A stretch of 64,000 nt of DNA, from assembly GCA_963920765.1 (NCBI GenBank), contig OY987246.1, positions 24,995,167 through 25,059,166 of the forward strand. The letters are read 5' to 3'. How positions within the stretch are numbered: position 1 is the first letter of the stretch; each line of letters opens with the position of its first letter. A program made the position numbers and the translations under genes. Of this stretch, positions 42,747 through 54,949 are shown one piece after another. Source of the stretch: Ulota crispa. Taxonomy: Eukaryota; Streptophyta; Bryopsida; Orthotrichales; Orthotrichaceae. The notes below the pieces were generated by a model. That model saw nothing but the letters and a program-made list of their open reading frames with translations, had not been told where the DNA came from and did not search any database.

Positions 42747-43928
42747 ACTCAAGCATCTTCAGTGCTAGCTAGCTCCAAGACAAGGGGCTCAAGTATGCAA
42801 CCCAACCACCTCTTAAGCAAATCTCTAGCTTTCTATGGATACAAGGGGCTAAAGTAATGAACTCAACTACCTCCCAAGCAAACCCTAGCTCTCTCCACAC
42901 ACAAGGGACTGAAATATACAACCCAACCCTCAAAAGAGCACAAGATCTACCCAAAATGTGAGGTTATCACTCCAACCTCACCCTCATACTCACTCTTTGC
43001 AATTTCAGCCCCCTTTGAGCAAATACTATGCATCCACTTGAGCAAACAACCTCAAGCAAGGGTAGAAACCAACTAAAGCAAGTACAAACTCACAAATCAC
43101 CTCTTTGTGCTTCAAACAAGCACTTTGGTGGTGCAAATCCACCCTTAGCAACTCCACACCTCCAAAAACTTGTGCAACACCGAAAGGACCTCCAAATAAG
43201 CTCCAAAGTGGATCAACTCCTCCAATATGATAGATCAGATCCTTCAACAAGCTCCAACAAGGTGCGCACCTCCACAAACTCGAATTTGGTGTTCCACCAA
43301 GCTAAATGAACACCAGCCACTCTCTAAGGGGCAAAACAAGATCTCCAAAGACTCCAAAAGGCATGCAAAGAGAGGTGATGCTCCTCAAAGGTTCTCTCTA
43401 ACCTCAAATGCACTCCAAACTAGGAAATAAGCACAAAAAGTCCTCCAAATGCTCCACAAGATAAGATAAGTGCTGAAGTAGCTCAAATGAGAAGCAATGT
43501 CACTACAAAATCACCCCTAACACTCAAGAATAGCTAAAGAAATCCTGCAAAAGCACAAGGTCGAATTCTAAGGGCTGATGTACCTCAAATGTGATCTCCA
43601 CTCATCATAATGCACCTCCACACTCTAAGTCGTGGGCCCATAACCTATTGATAACATAGGGAAGATAGAAGAGCAAAGGCACACATGGTATATTCAAATG
43701 TATAAGATACAAATGGAAGAGATGAGAGGGTTCCCGAACCGTCTCATCTATATTCTCTCCCAACCACTCTCCCTTCACCACACCATATGGGAAAACCATT
43801 CTCATGGGCTGATCCTCCCTATGAAGTGCCTCCTACCACGTGCTCTCTCTCCAATGCTAAGTACCCCACCTAGCATATCTCCTTTGGCCTAGAGCAAACT
43901 CCTAATGCTCTATTCTATCCTTTCAACA
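42747..43928 (-). mobile_element. Ty1/copia copy E (leader and 5' LTR only)
   Basis: Minus-strand leader without gag, plus a full 5' LTR. Its outer flank, ATTTC at 43929, is the exact inverse of GAAAT at 50207, the outer flank of copy H's 3' LTR. This suggests E's LTR and H's 3' LTR once bounded one insertion. Confidence 0.85.
43646..43928 (-). repeat. 5' LTR of copia copy E
   Basis: 283 bp, with a GGTTATGGGCCCAC site abutting at 43632-43645. The hairpin is slightly diverged (CCGTCTCATC). Confidence 0.9.
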
Positions 43929-44726
43929 ATTTCAGCCCCTTGCTATTTTCTTGTGACATTGAAAGCGCTTTGAGTTGCATACTCTAGCCATGGCCACTTA
44001 CGAAGGTGAGACACCCCGTGTTGTGGACAAGTTCAATGGAGACAACATCTCCTTGTTCAAGTTCAAGATGGAGATGATCCTTGATGAAAAGGATCTTTGG
44101 AACATTGTTGAAGGCAATGAGACGGCCCCTTCAAGTGAGAGAAACCCCAAGGTCATCTCAGCCTTTAAAAAGCGTGAGAGAACCGCGTTTTGCATCTTGT
44201 GCATTTACTTGGTGGATGCACAAATTCAACATGTCAAGTCTTGTAAAGGAGCTGCGGAAGCATGGAGGACTCTATGCAGCATCCACGAGACCAAGGGCTT
44301 GGCCAATGTGTTGTTTCTGAGGCGCAAGTTCTTCACCATTAAGATGCAAGAGATGGATGACCTCTTGCAATACATCAACAAAATGAAGACTCTTGCGGAC
44401 CAACTCAAAGCCCTTGATGTGCCTGTGACGAAAGGAGACATTGTCATGACCATTTTGGGGAGTTTGCCACCATCTTATGAGAACTTGATTGTGGCCATGG
44501 AGACCAAAGACATCAAGGAGCTCACCCTCACCTACGTGACGTCGCGATTGATGCATGAGGTGACAAGGAAGAAGGAGCATCAGATTGTGGCTATGGAGAA
44601 TGCAGCATAGGTTGCTCGTCACAAGAGGGGTGGAGATTCAACCAAAACTCAAGGTGAGCGCTTTAGATGCTTTCATTGTGGCAAACCGGGCCACTTTGCT
44701 CGTAATGGCTACAAACGCAAGAGTAG
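43929..44726 (+). pseudogene. Copia copy G: end of leader and truncated gag
   Basis: The end of a leader is followed by gag from the ATG at 43990. A stop codon at 44608-44610 replaces a leucine codon. The zinc knuckle lies beyond the stop, and the sequence ends at 44726 at the outer end of H's 5' LTR. Read in reverse, its leader continues exactly into the leader of copy I (50207 onward), so G and I appear to be halves of one minus-strand element. Confidence 0.85.
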
Positions 44727-45009
44727 TGTTGAGAGGTTGGAAAAGAGCATTTGGAGTTTGCTCTAGGCCAAAGGAGATATGCTAGGTGGGGTACTAAGCG
44801 TTGAAGAGAAAGCACGTGGTAGGAGGCACTTCATAGGGAGGATCAGCCCTTGAATGTGGTTTTTCCATATGGTTTGGTGAAGGGAGAGTGGTTGGAAGAG
44901 TATATAGATGAGAGGGTTTGGGAACCCTCTCATCTCTTCCATTTGTATCTTATACATTTGAATATACCATGTGTGCCTTTGCTCTTCTATGTTCCCTATG
45001 TTTTCAATA
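44727..45009 (+). repeat. 5' LTR of copia copy H
   Basis: 283 bp. A TATA-like TATATAGA lies at 44901-44908 and overlaps the hairpin arms GATGAGAGGG (44907-44916) and CCCTCTCATC (44925-44934). Confidence 0.92.
44901..44934 (+). promoter_or_regulatory. TATA-like box and hairpin in the copia LTR
   Basis: TATATAGA followed by a perfect 10-bp stem with an 8-base loop. All LTRs keep the stem with minor exceptions, while the loop is TTTGGGAA in this subfamily and TTGGGTGA in the A/B/F subfamily, where the TATA word is weaker (TACATAGA). Confidence 0.6.
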
Positions 45010-45860
45010 GGTTATGGGCCGACTTCATTGAGTGTGGAGGTACGTTGTGCTGAGTGGAGATCACATTTGAGGTACATCAGCCCTTAGAATTTGACCTTGT
45101 GCTTTTGGAGGATTTCTTTAGCTACTCTTTAATGTTAGGGGTGTTTCTGTAGTGACATTGCTTCTCATTTGAGCTACTTCAGCCCTTATCTTATCTTGTG
45201 GAGCATTTGGAGGACTTTTTGTGCATGTTTCCTAGTATGGGGTGCATTTGTGGTTAGAGAGAACCTTTGAAGAGCTTCACCTCTCTATGCATGCCTTTTG
45301 GAGTCTTTGGAGATCTTGTTTTGCCTCTCGGAGAGTGGCTGTTCCTCATTTAGCTTGGTGGAACACCAAATTCGAGTTTGTAGAGGTGTGCACCTTGTTG
45401 GAGCTTGTTGAAGGATCTGATCTATCATATTGGAGGAGTTGATCCACTTTGGAGCTCATTTGGAGGTCCATTTGGTGTTGCACAAGTTTTTGGAGGTGTG
45501 GAGTTGCTAAGGGTGGAGTTGCACCACCAAAGTGCTTGTTTGAAGCACAAAGAGGTGATTTGTGAGTTTGTACTTGCTTTAGTTGGTTTCTACCCTTGCT
45601 TGAGGTTGTTTGCTCAAGTGGATGCATAGTATTTGCTCAAAGGGGGCTGAAATTGCAAAGAGTGAGTATGAGGGTGAGGTTGGAGTGATAACCTCATATT
45701 TTGGGTAGATCTTGTGCTCTTTTGAGGGTTGGGTTGTATATTTCAGTCCCTTGTGTGTGGAGAGAGCTAGGGTTTGTTTGGGAGGTGGTTGAGTGGCATA
45801 CTTCAGCACCTTACTATTTTCTTGTGACATTGAGAGCGCTTTGAGTTGCATACTCTAGCC

Positions 45861-48800
45861 ATGGCCACTTACGAAGGTGAGACACTCCGTGTTGTGAACA
45901 AGTTCAATGGAGACAACTTCTCCTTGTTCAAGTTCAAGATGGAGATGATCCTTGATGAAAAGGATCTTTGGAACATTGTAGAGGGCAATGAGACGGCCCC
46001 TTCAAGTGAGAAAAACCCCAAGGTCATCTCAGCCTTTAAAAAGCGTGAGAGAACCGCGTTTTGCATCTTGTGCATTTACTTGGTGGATGCACAAATTCAA
46101 CACGTCAAGTCTTGTAAAGGAGCTGCAGAAGCATGGAGGACTCTATGCGGCATCCACGAGACCAAGGGCTTGGCCAATGTGTTGTTTCTGAGGCGCAAGT
46201 TCTTCACCATCAAGATGCAAGAGACGGATGACCTCTTGCAACACATCAACAAGGTGAAGACTCTTGCGGACCAACTCAAAGCCCTTGATGTGCCTGTGAC
46301 GAAAGGAGACATTGTCATGACCATTTTGGAGAGCTTGCCACCATCTTATGAGAACTTGATTGTGGCCATGGAGACCAAAGACATCAAGGAGCTCACCCTC
46401 ACCTACGTGACGTCGCGATTGATGCATGAGGTGACAAGGAAGAAAGAGCATCAGATTGTGGCCATGGAGAATGCGGCGTTGGTTGCTCGTCATAAGAGTG
46501 GTGGAGATTCAACCAAAACTCAAGGTGAGCCCCCTCTATGCTTCCATTGTGGCAAACCGGGCCACTTTGCTAGTAATTGCTACAAACGCAAGGGTAGCAA
46601 GGGTGAGAAGGCCATCAAGGCCAAACCGCATGAAAGTGGTGTTGACTATGCATTCATGGCCTTCCATGATGGTTCATTGAGCTTGGGGGATGATTGGATC
46701 ATGGATCGGGGGCTACCACCCACATGTCGCTCCATAGAGCTCATTTTGACACCTTTGAACCCATTTTAGCAGGGAAGGTTTTCATGGGTGATGAATCGGT
46801 GCTCCAAGCACTTGGAAGGGGTTCCATTTTGGTGGACACCCTTGTTGAAGGATGCACCAAGCGCATTCGGTTCAAAAATGTGTTGTATGTGCCCAAGTTG
46901 CAAAGCAACCTCCTTTCGGTGAGCAAGATAGTCGAAGGAGGGTTGAATGTGCAATTTGGAGGCCTTGGATGCATTGTGAGGTCTCCCGATGGAGACACTC
47001 AAGCCATGGCATCACATGAGGGCAACTTGTACATTTTGCGATGCAAGGTTGTGCATGGAGGAGAGAGTGCCCAAGTTGCCACTTCTACCAAAGATGGGCT
47101 GGTCTTGTGGCATCAACGCATGGGGCACTTGAATGTGCAGAGCTTGAAGGCTCTTCAAAGCTTGGTGAGTGGCCTTGACCTTTTCAAGTCCCATGGTGAT
47201 GACTTGCCCAATGCTTGTGAAGGTCGCATTGAGGGCAAGCAACAACGGCACTCATTTCCAAAGGATGGTGCCACACGTGCCACCAAGGTGTTGGGCATTG
47301 TGCATTCAGATGTGTGTGGCCCCATGAAGACCACATCATTGGGTGGGGCAAGGTACTTTTTGACCTTCATTGACGACTTTTCAAGAAAGGTGTTGGTGTA
47401 CTTTTTCAAGGCCAAAAGCGAGTGTTTTGAGCGATTCAAGGTGTTCAAAGCCTTGGTCGAGAAGGAGGCGAAGTGCTCTATCAAAGTGTTGCGGTCCGAC
47501 AACGGCGAGGAGTACACTTCCAATCAATTCGAGGCTTACTTGAAGGCCCAAGGTATTGTGCACCAAACCTCAACTGCACATACACCGCAGCAAAATGGAG
47601 TGGCCGAGAGGGCCAATCGCACCATTGTAGAGATGGCTAGGAGCATGATCTATGGCCAAAAGCTTGGGTTGGAGTATTGGGTTGAGGCCGTGAGCAACGC
47701 GGTGTACATTCGCAACCGATGCCCTACTAGTGCGGTGCATGGCAAGACTCCACAAGAGGCGTGGAGTGGCACGAGGCCTTCGGTAGCACATATCAGGGTG
47801 TTTGGGTGTGTTGCATATGCCAAGATCCGCGATGCATCAAGAACCAAACTTGATGCAAAGGCCGTAAGGTGTTTGTTTTTGGGATATTATGAGGGCTCCA
47901 AGGCTTATAAGTTGATTTGCTTGGAGTCCAAGAAGATCATTCGATGTTGTGATGTGACCTTTTGTGAGCATGGAGAGTTGCAAGGAGAGTTGGAGTTGCG
48001 TCCAAGTGGGAGTAGTGGCGACCTTGTTGTGGACACATCTCCAACGCCCTCGAATGATGATGACAATGATGGAGACGGTGAAGACCACCCCCTCGAGGAT
48101 GGAGATGGTGACCTTGTGGAGGATGCAAGTGCAAGCCAAGGTGATGACGGCTCCAAGCCCAAGAAGGACACAAGGAAGAAGAATGCACAAGGCATTGCTC
48201 CAACAACTGAAGTGGGAGGCACCCAACATGTGGGAGGCGTGCGGCAATCTACAAGGGTAAGTAAGCCTTTGGGGGAGTGGTGGAAAAACCACATCTTTCC
48301 TCAACCATCTTCCAACTCGGATCATGCAAATGTGGCCCTTGTTCATGACCCCACCACGCTTGAAGAGGCCTTGGAGTCTCGGGATGTAAGCAAGTGGGAG
48401 GCAGCCATGGAGGAGGAGTACCACTCTCTTCATGCCAACGGCATGTGGGAGTTGACCACCCTTCTTCCATCTCGCAAGGCCGTGGGATGCAAGTGGGTGT
48501 TCAAATCCAAGAGAGATGCCACGGGAGAGATTGTGCGTCACAAGGCAATGTTGGTGGCAAGGGGATTCTCTCAAGTGCAAGGAGTGGACTTCAACGAGAC
48601 TTTTGCTCCCGTGGCCAAGTTCACCACCATACGGTGCATTGTGGCCCTCGGAGCTTTGTTGGATTTGGAGATGCATCAAATGGATGTCAAGACGGCCTTC
48701 TTCAACGGCGACTTGAAGGAGGACATCTACTTTGAGGAACTGAAAGGGTTTGTGCAACGTAGTCATGAGCATCTAGTTTGCAAGCTCACAAAGTCTTCGT

Positions 48801-49942
48801 ATGGACTAAAGCAAGCATCGAGAGCATGGTATCAAAAGATTGATGCAAGTCTTTTGGATTTTGGCTTTGAGAGGAGTGTGGCTGACCATAGCTTGTATTT
48901 TGCACAAGTGGGAGCCCATGTGATGCTTGTGCTTGTCTATGTTGATGACTTGATCATTCTTTCTAGCAACGTGGAGACCATGGGTGCGTTGAAGACCAAT
49001 TTGGAGGCGGAATACAAGATGACAGACTTGGGAGAGTTGCACTATTGCCTTGGAGTAGAGTTTGCAAGAGATCGAGGTGCGCGGACCATCACCACAAGTT
49101 AAGCCAAGTATGTGGAGGAGGTGCTGAAGCGTTTTGGCATGGAGGATTGCAAACCCAATGGCACTCCATTGGACACCAAAGTGAAGTTAGTGAAGCTTAG
49201 CATGGAGGAGTATGATGCGGACGCTTCAAGGATGGTGAGTGTGCCATACAAATTAGCGGTTGGATCATTAATGTACGCCATGGTGGGTACAAAGGCTGAT
49301 TTGGCCTTTGCCATTAGCACTGTGAGTCAGCACATGGCAAGGTCGAGATGGAATCATTGGATGGCGGTGAAGAGTATCATGAGGTACTTCAAGGGCACCT
49401 TTCCTGTGAAGTTGAAATTGGGAGGGGGGCACATACGCTTGATGGGGTACTGTGATGCAGATTGGGCTGGCAATGCCAATGACAGGAAGTCCACCACGAG
49501 GTACGCATTTAGCTTTGGAGAGGGCATGGTGTCATGGAGCAGCAAAAAGCAATCCACGGTGGCTTTATCTACGACAGAGGCAGAGTACATGGCAGCCAGC
49601 CATTGCACAAGAGAGGCCATATGGCTAAAGCAGCTCTTGGAAGATGTGGGGTGTGAAGACGTGGAGGGCACGTTGATCATGTGCGACAATCAAGGTGCCA
49701 TAGCTCTTGCCAAGAACTCGGTGCACCATGCGAGGACGAAACACATCGAGGTGCAACACCATTTTGTGACGGAGAAAGTGGAGAAGGGAAGCATCACATT
49801 GGAGTATTGTCCAACTGAGGACATGTTGGCGGATGTGACAACAAAGGCGTTGGCGAGGGATGGGCATGAGCGTTTGACGAGAGCCATGGGCATTGGGGAC
49901 TTTGGCCAATCGCAAAGTGGGAGTGTTGAAAGGTTAGAATAG
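45861..49942 (+). pseudogene. Broken copia gag-pol, copy H
   Basis: The ATG at 45861 opens gag with zinc knuckle CFHCGKPGHFASNC. A one-base deletion near 46704 removes the protease DSG active site and shifts the frame. From there pol continues open to an in-frame stop at 49100-49102 (a Gln codon in copies A and B), then to the normal end at 49942. Integrase, RT with YVDDL and RNase H are otherwise recognisable. Unlike A, B and F it keeps the usual VARGFSQ and ERANRT. Confidence 0.92.
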
Positions 49943-50206
49943 AGCATTAGGAGTTTGCTCTAGGCCACAGGAGATATGCTAGGTGGGATACTTAGCATTG
50001 GAGAGAGAGCACGTGGTAGGAGGAACTTCATAGGGAGGATCAACCCATGAGAGTGGTTATCCCATATGGTTTGGTGAAGGGAGAGTGGTTGGGAGAGTAT
50101 ATAGATGAGAGGGTTGGGTGACCCTCTCATCTCTTCCATTTGTATCTTAAACATTTGTATATGCCATGTGTGCTTTTGCTCTTCTATCTTCTCTATGTTT
50201 TCAATA
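49924..50206 (+). repeat. 3' LTR of copia copy H
   Basis: 283 bp, with outer flank GAAAT. This LTR may be a hybrid of H's own LTR and that of the element H was nested in. Confidence 0.9.
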
Positions 50207-51031
50207 GAAATAATGAGTTCAACCACCAAGCAAGCAAACTGTAGCTCACTCTTCACACAAAGGGTTGAAGTAATCACCTCAACCACCTTCAAAGCAAATC
50301 TTAGCTCTCTCTACACACAAGGGGCTGAAGTATACAACTCAATCCTCAGAGGAGCATAAGAATTACCCAAAATGTAAAGTTATCACTCAAACCTCACCCT
50401 CATACTCATTTCTTGCAATTTCAGCCCCCTTTTGAGCAAATACTATGCATCCACTTGAGCAAACAAGCTCAAGCAAGGGTAGAAACCAACTAAGGCAAGT
50501 ACAAACTCACATATCTCTTTGTTGTGCTTCAAACAAGCACTTTGGTGGTGCAACTCCACCTAAATCAACTCCACTCCTCCAAAAACTTGCGCAACACGAA
50601 ATGGACCTCCAAATAAACTCCAAAGTGGATCAACTCCTCTAATATGATAGATCAGATCCTCCAACCAGCTCCAACAAGGTCCACACCTCAAATGTGATCT
50701 CCACTCACCAAAATGCACCTCCAGACTCTAAATTGTGGGCCCATAACCTATTGAGAACATAGGGAAGATAGAAGAGCAAAGGCGCACATGGCATACTCAA
50801 ATGTGTAAGATACAAATAGAAGAGATGAGAGGGTTTCCAAACCCTCTCATCTATATACTCTCTCAACCACTTTCCCTTCACCAAACCATATGGGATAACC
50901 ACACTCATGGGCTGATCCTCTCTATGAGGTGCCTCCTACCACATGCTCTCTCTCCAATGCTAAGTATCCTACCTACCTTATCTCCTTTGGCCTTGAGCAA
51001 ACTTGTAATGCTCTATTCCAACCATTCAACA
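50207..51031 (-). mobile_element. Ty1/copia copy I (outer leader and 5' LTR)
   Basis: A minus-strand leader (50207-50748) and 5' LTR (50749-51031). It is the upstream half of the element whose gag is copy G; joining them at one GAAAT gives the same order seen in intact leader C. Confidence 0.85.
50749..51031 (-). repeat. 5' LTR of copia copy I
   Basis: 283 bp, more diverged than the others (for example CTACCTTATC). The primer-binding site GGTTATGGGCCCAC abuts at 50735-50748. The outer flank is TATAT. Confidence 0.9.
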
Positions 51032-51836
51032 TATATTGGTTGTCATTCCACCTAAATTTAAAATTCCAATGCAATTGCTTTGTATGCATCATCATTGTAA
51101 CAGATTAGGTTACATGCTGACACCTACTTAGACGTCATTAACAACGTACATAGAGGTCATTATTAATATTTGAATTCTCCATGACAAATTTATGACCTAT
51201 GTATTCCATGTCTATGCTCTATGTACAAGGTGCAGTGCAGTCATTCCATCACTACAATGGTTTCTTTGCAATTTACATTACACGTTTCGGACATTGTAAA
51301 GAATCTATAATTTTTATTTATATTGGTATATGCAACATCTCTTGCTAAAAACCTCCATTTTTGGACTTGGACAAGACGTTTACAAGGTTCAATCAATTAC
51401 GGCTTCTTATTGTATTTTGCAAAGGATTAAATTCTTATTAAATACTCTTCATTGGATCACTACCACATCTGTTGTATACAACGTCAACTTTAACAATAGT
51501 ATGTCTGATTGGACATCTTATATGACATTGTTAGAATTGTCTAAACTCACGTGAACAGTGACTCTGGATAAAATTTAAAGTTCAGCAACTCCACGTGGTC
51601 TACTAAATAAACAGTTGCATCTTTACAAAAATGCGTACGCCTTATGCAGCAAGGTACCCAAGGTTGCAAGGAAGAGTTGTCTTACACAATCCTTGCTTTA
51701 TGAGAAACAATTAGGCTTTCAAAATTGCAACATGTATTACAAGAGCTTGAATGTATTACATTACAACAATTTTAGGGTTTGTAGTATAAAAGATTGTATA
51801 CGGCATTCACAAATTTTGTATTCCAAGTAACTTCAA

Positions 51837-52607
51837 TGGCTCCTCCTACGGCTTTGACCACGCAATCCACAAGATCCAAGACTAAGAGAGAGGAGCAAGG
51901 AATCTTAGAAGAGCAACAAATGAGAGCACCGGTGGTTAACGACGACCACCTTCAAGGAGCGGGAGCGGCTAAACAAAGCGGAATAGGGAAGCGAACTGCG
52001 CCAACGGCTACAGAGAATGCCGTGGACAATTCCCGCAAGGTATACAATGGTAGGATCCGCCAAATTTTTTGTAGTAGGTTGTCTTCTTACCGTGTCGTCG
52101 TCTGCTAGAACGCCATAATGAGCGTCCACAATTGTCGCCGTGGTGCACTAGTTCTGTTGCTAGTTTTGATTGAATTGATGTTGTGGATGATGTTCAAGTA
52201 GAGAATTGCCAATCTTTGATAAGTTTGGCTTCAGGTGAGCAAGTAAACTGCAGATCTAGTGGTTGTGAACACAAGCTTCATTGAAGTTTGTAGTAGTTGC
52301 AGTGGTGCTTTGGGATTATTGTGCACTAAAGCACTTGTTGACAAGAATTGTCTTTTCAACCTTGGCGCGCAAAGAGACGTAGGATGGAGAAGACGCTGAA
52401 TAGCAAGAAGCAGGCTAGGTCCGAGACTATAGAGATTGCTTCCAAAGAAGATGGCAGTTTTCAAGAGGAGCCTCGACATTGGCAAAGCAAGGAATTGAGG
52501 TTGAAGGCAAAACACAACTGTGGAGGAGCGTCAACGTCTAGTGGAAAGGCAAAGTTTACCTGCAAAGAAGATTGCTTGGAAGGGACAAGTGGTCTGCACT
52601 AGCAAGA
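51837..52607 (+). other. Gene-like exon fragments of unknown identity
   Basis: An ATG at 51837 opens a polar reading (MAPPTALTTQSTRSKTKREE, then an acidic/basic stretch) ending near 52038 at a plausible donor 'caag|gtatac'. A second Lys/Arg-rich reading runs from about 52345 to 52599. Composition is that of a disordered nuclear protein N-terminus. I do not recognise the family and cannot show that the two pieces are spliced. Confidence 0.3.
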
Positions 52608-53204
52608 AGACAAACAACTGGCGCATCCAAGAAGAAGAGCTAGAGGAAGAGAGGTAAGGATCAACATCTACAAGTTTTTTGTAAATGAAGCGTTGGTCAT
52701 ATCTCTCTTAACTACTAAATCAAGGCACTTTGAGGTTTAAATTTTTTGCTTCTGTGAACGTTTAGTTGGACATGTAGGAGTCTTCGGACAGCACCAATTG
52801 AGAAATCCTAAGCCCTGCATATTGCCAATGAACTTGCTTGTGCGTTCAGGAAACCAGGTTTAGATAATCTAACCTCCAAATCTTTGATTTCTGCGGTAAA
52901 CACCACCATATTGATGGCACACGCGGGGAGGGGGTATTGTGTAGTTGTTTGAAACCTCAAAATTTGCCTCTGCAAATTAGGCATCAGGCTTCCAAATTCT
53001 ACTCTAAAGAGAGTAGTGGGGGTATACTTAATGATTTTGTTGATTCAATGCAATGTGTAGGTATTGAATTGTATTTGGGACTTGTAGGCGGTGAAGTTCA
53101 AAGTATTTGGTGGATTAATTGATGGTCATACATAATGATTGTATTTGGGACTTGCTAGGGAGGGGAATTCTTTAATATTATGACAAATAAGGGATTGTCA
53201 AATG

Positions 53205-54130
53205 CATTGTTTGTATTTGGGACTTGCGGGAGGGGTGTTGTTTTTTCTTTTGTGGATTTGATTGCCTTGGGTATTCTCTGATTAGTACCTGTGGGTCACC
53301 AGAAGGCCAGAATTTCATGTTTTGTTTATTTGATTGATTTGAAATGCCTAGTTGTATTTGGGACATGTGGGAAGGGGGTGTTTTTCTAATTTTTCTGGAT
53401 TTAATTGACTTGGATATTCTCTAATTAGTATTTGTGACTCATGAGAAGGCCAAACTTTCATATTTTGTTTGTTTGATTGATTTGAAATGCCCATGGTTGT
53501 ATTTGGGACATGTAGGGAGGGGTGTTTATTTAGTTTTTGTGGATTTAATTGACTTGGGTATTCTCTGATTAGTATTTGTGAGTCATGAGAAGGCCAAAAT
53601 TTCATGTTTTGTTTGTTTGTCTGATTGATTGATTAGAAATGCCCATGGCTGTGTTCGGGATTTACTTGGGAGGGGTGTTTTTTTAATTTTTGTGGATTTA
53701 GTTGACTTGGGTATTCTTTGATTAGTACTCGTGAGTCACCAGAAGGCCAATTTTTCATTTCATGTTTGTTTGTTTGATTTGAAATGCTTGGTTGTATTCG
53801 GGACATGTTGGGAGGGGTGTTTTTTTAATTTTTGTGGATTTAATGGACTTGGGTATTCTCTTATTAATATTTGTGAGTCATGAGAAGGCCAATTTTTCAT
53901 TTTTTGTTTGTTTGATTGATTTGAAATGCCCATGGTTGTATTTGGGACATGTGGAGAGGGGTGTTTATTTAGTTTTTGTGGATTTAATTGACTTGGGTAT
54001 TCTGTAATTAGTATATGTGAGTCATGAAAAGCCCAAAATCTCATATTTTGTTTGTTTGAATGATTTGAAATGCCCTGGTTGTATTCGGGACTTAGTGGGT
54101 AGGGGTATTTTTTTGTGTGGATTTAATTGG
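53205..54130. repeat. 142-bp tandem array (about 6.5 units)
   Basis: Units begin with TTGTATTTGGGACATG-like words near 53210, 53352, 53494, 53648, 53792, 53935 and 54078. Spacing is mostly 142-144 bp, with one of 154. Conserved parts include 'ggatttaattgacttggg', 'agtatttgtgagtcatgaga' and 'tttgtttgattgatttgaa'. Long frames on both strands are repeat by-products. Confidence 0.85.
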
Positions 54131-54949
54131 TTGGGATATGCACTCATTTATATTCTTGACATAGTTGGAGGCTATTTTTTGATATTTTGTGGGGTTAAGT
54201 CATGTCATATGTACTCACATGTATTGGTTCTTCTTTGCTTTTGGATTTTAGAAGATTAGCATATTGAAAGTTTGCAATGATGTAGTTGGGTTGCTATTCC
54301 TGTTGCATAGACATTGTATTTGGTGTTTGTTGGAGGGAAGTAAGTTGTTTTGTTGCAGACCCCTAAACTATGTGCCTGGATGATGTATGTTGTTTTGGAT
54401 GGGTTGTTTGACTCCCGCCAATGTTTTTATCTAGTCCAGTAAGACAATTATGTAGGTTTGAACATTTTTGTGGATGTAACTTTTGCAATTTCAAACAATT
54501 CCGTGTCTTTCCCTAATTATGTCTATGGAAAACCTTGCTAGCGAGGACTTTGAAGAGGGCAAAGATTGTGCAATAATTTTATGTTTGTGAAATCGATGAC
54601 ACTGACATCTTTGATAGCATGATGGATGTCATGTGCAGCACGTGGGCCCCTATTTTCCATTGAAGTGGCTGTCGCGTTGAACATCATTGCCAGCAACGAA
54701 CATGACATTAGTCTTATTATCATTTGCTAGATTCTTCTCTACATTATGAAGAGGTGTAACACACTCTCTAGAGTATGGTGGACACACACACTTCTGTATA
54801 TGTATTTAGAGATATTTAATTATGTATTGAAGTACGTTTTCTATGTTGCCTTCAATGGAAGTTGCTTGACTAATACCTAGAAATTGCAACTCTTACTAGC
54901 TGTAGTACAACTAATTCAAGTGCTACAAACATTTGGACAAACATTGATG
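54131..54949. other. Non-genic interval
   Basis: No gene recognised. A weakly related piece of the 142-bp unit continues to about 54200. Confidence 0.4.

Larger units (their letters stand above)
44727..50206 (+). mobile_element. Ty1/copia copy H (both LTRs, broken frame)
   Basis: A plus-strand element with LTRs 44727-45009 and 49924-50206, a short primer-binding match (GGTTATGGGCC), a leader of about 840 bp, gag-pol with two breaks and a polypurine tract (49914-49923). The 5-bp flanks (AGTAG, GAAAT) do not match, so the ends were rearranged. It belongs to the same subfamily as C. Confidence 0.92.

Noticed and set aside
53178..54259. Repeated-motif proteins on both strands
   Set aside because: These arise from the 142-bp array, whose period is not a multiple of three, so no single protein repeat is conserved.
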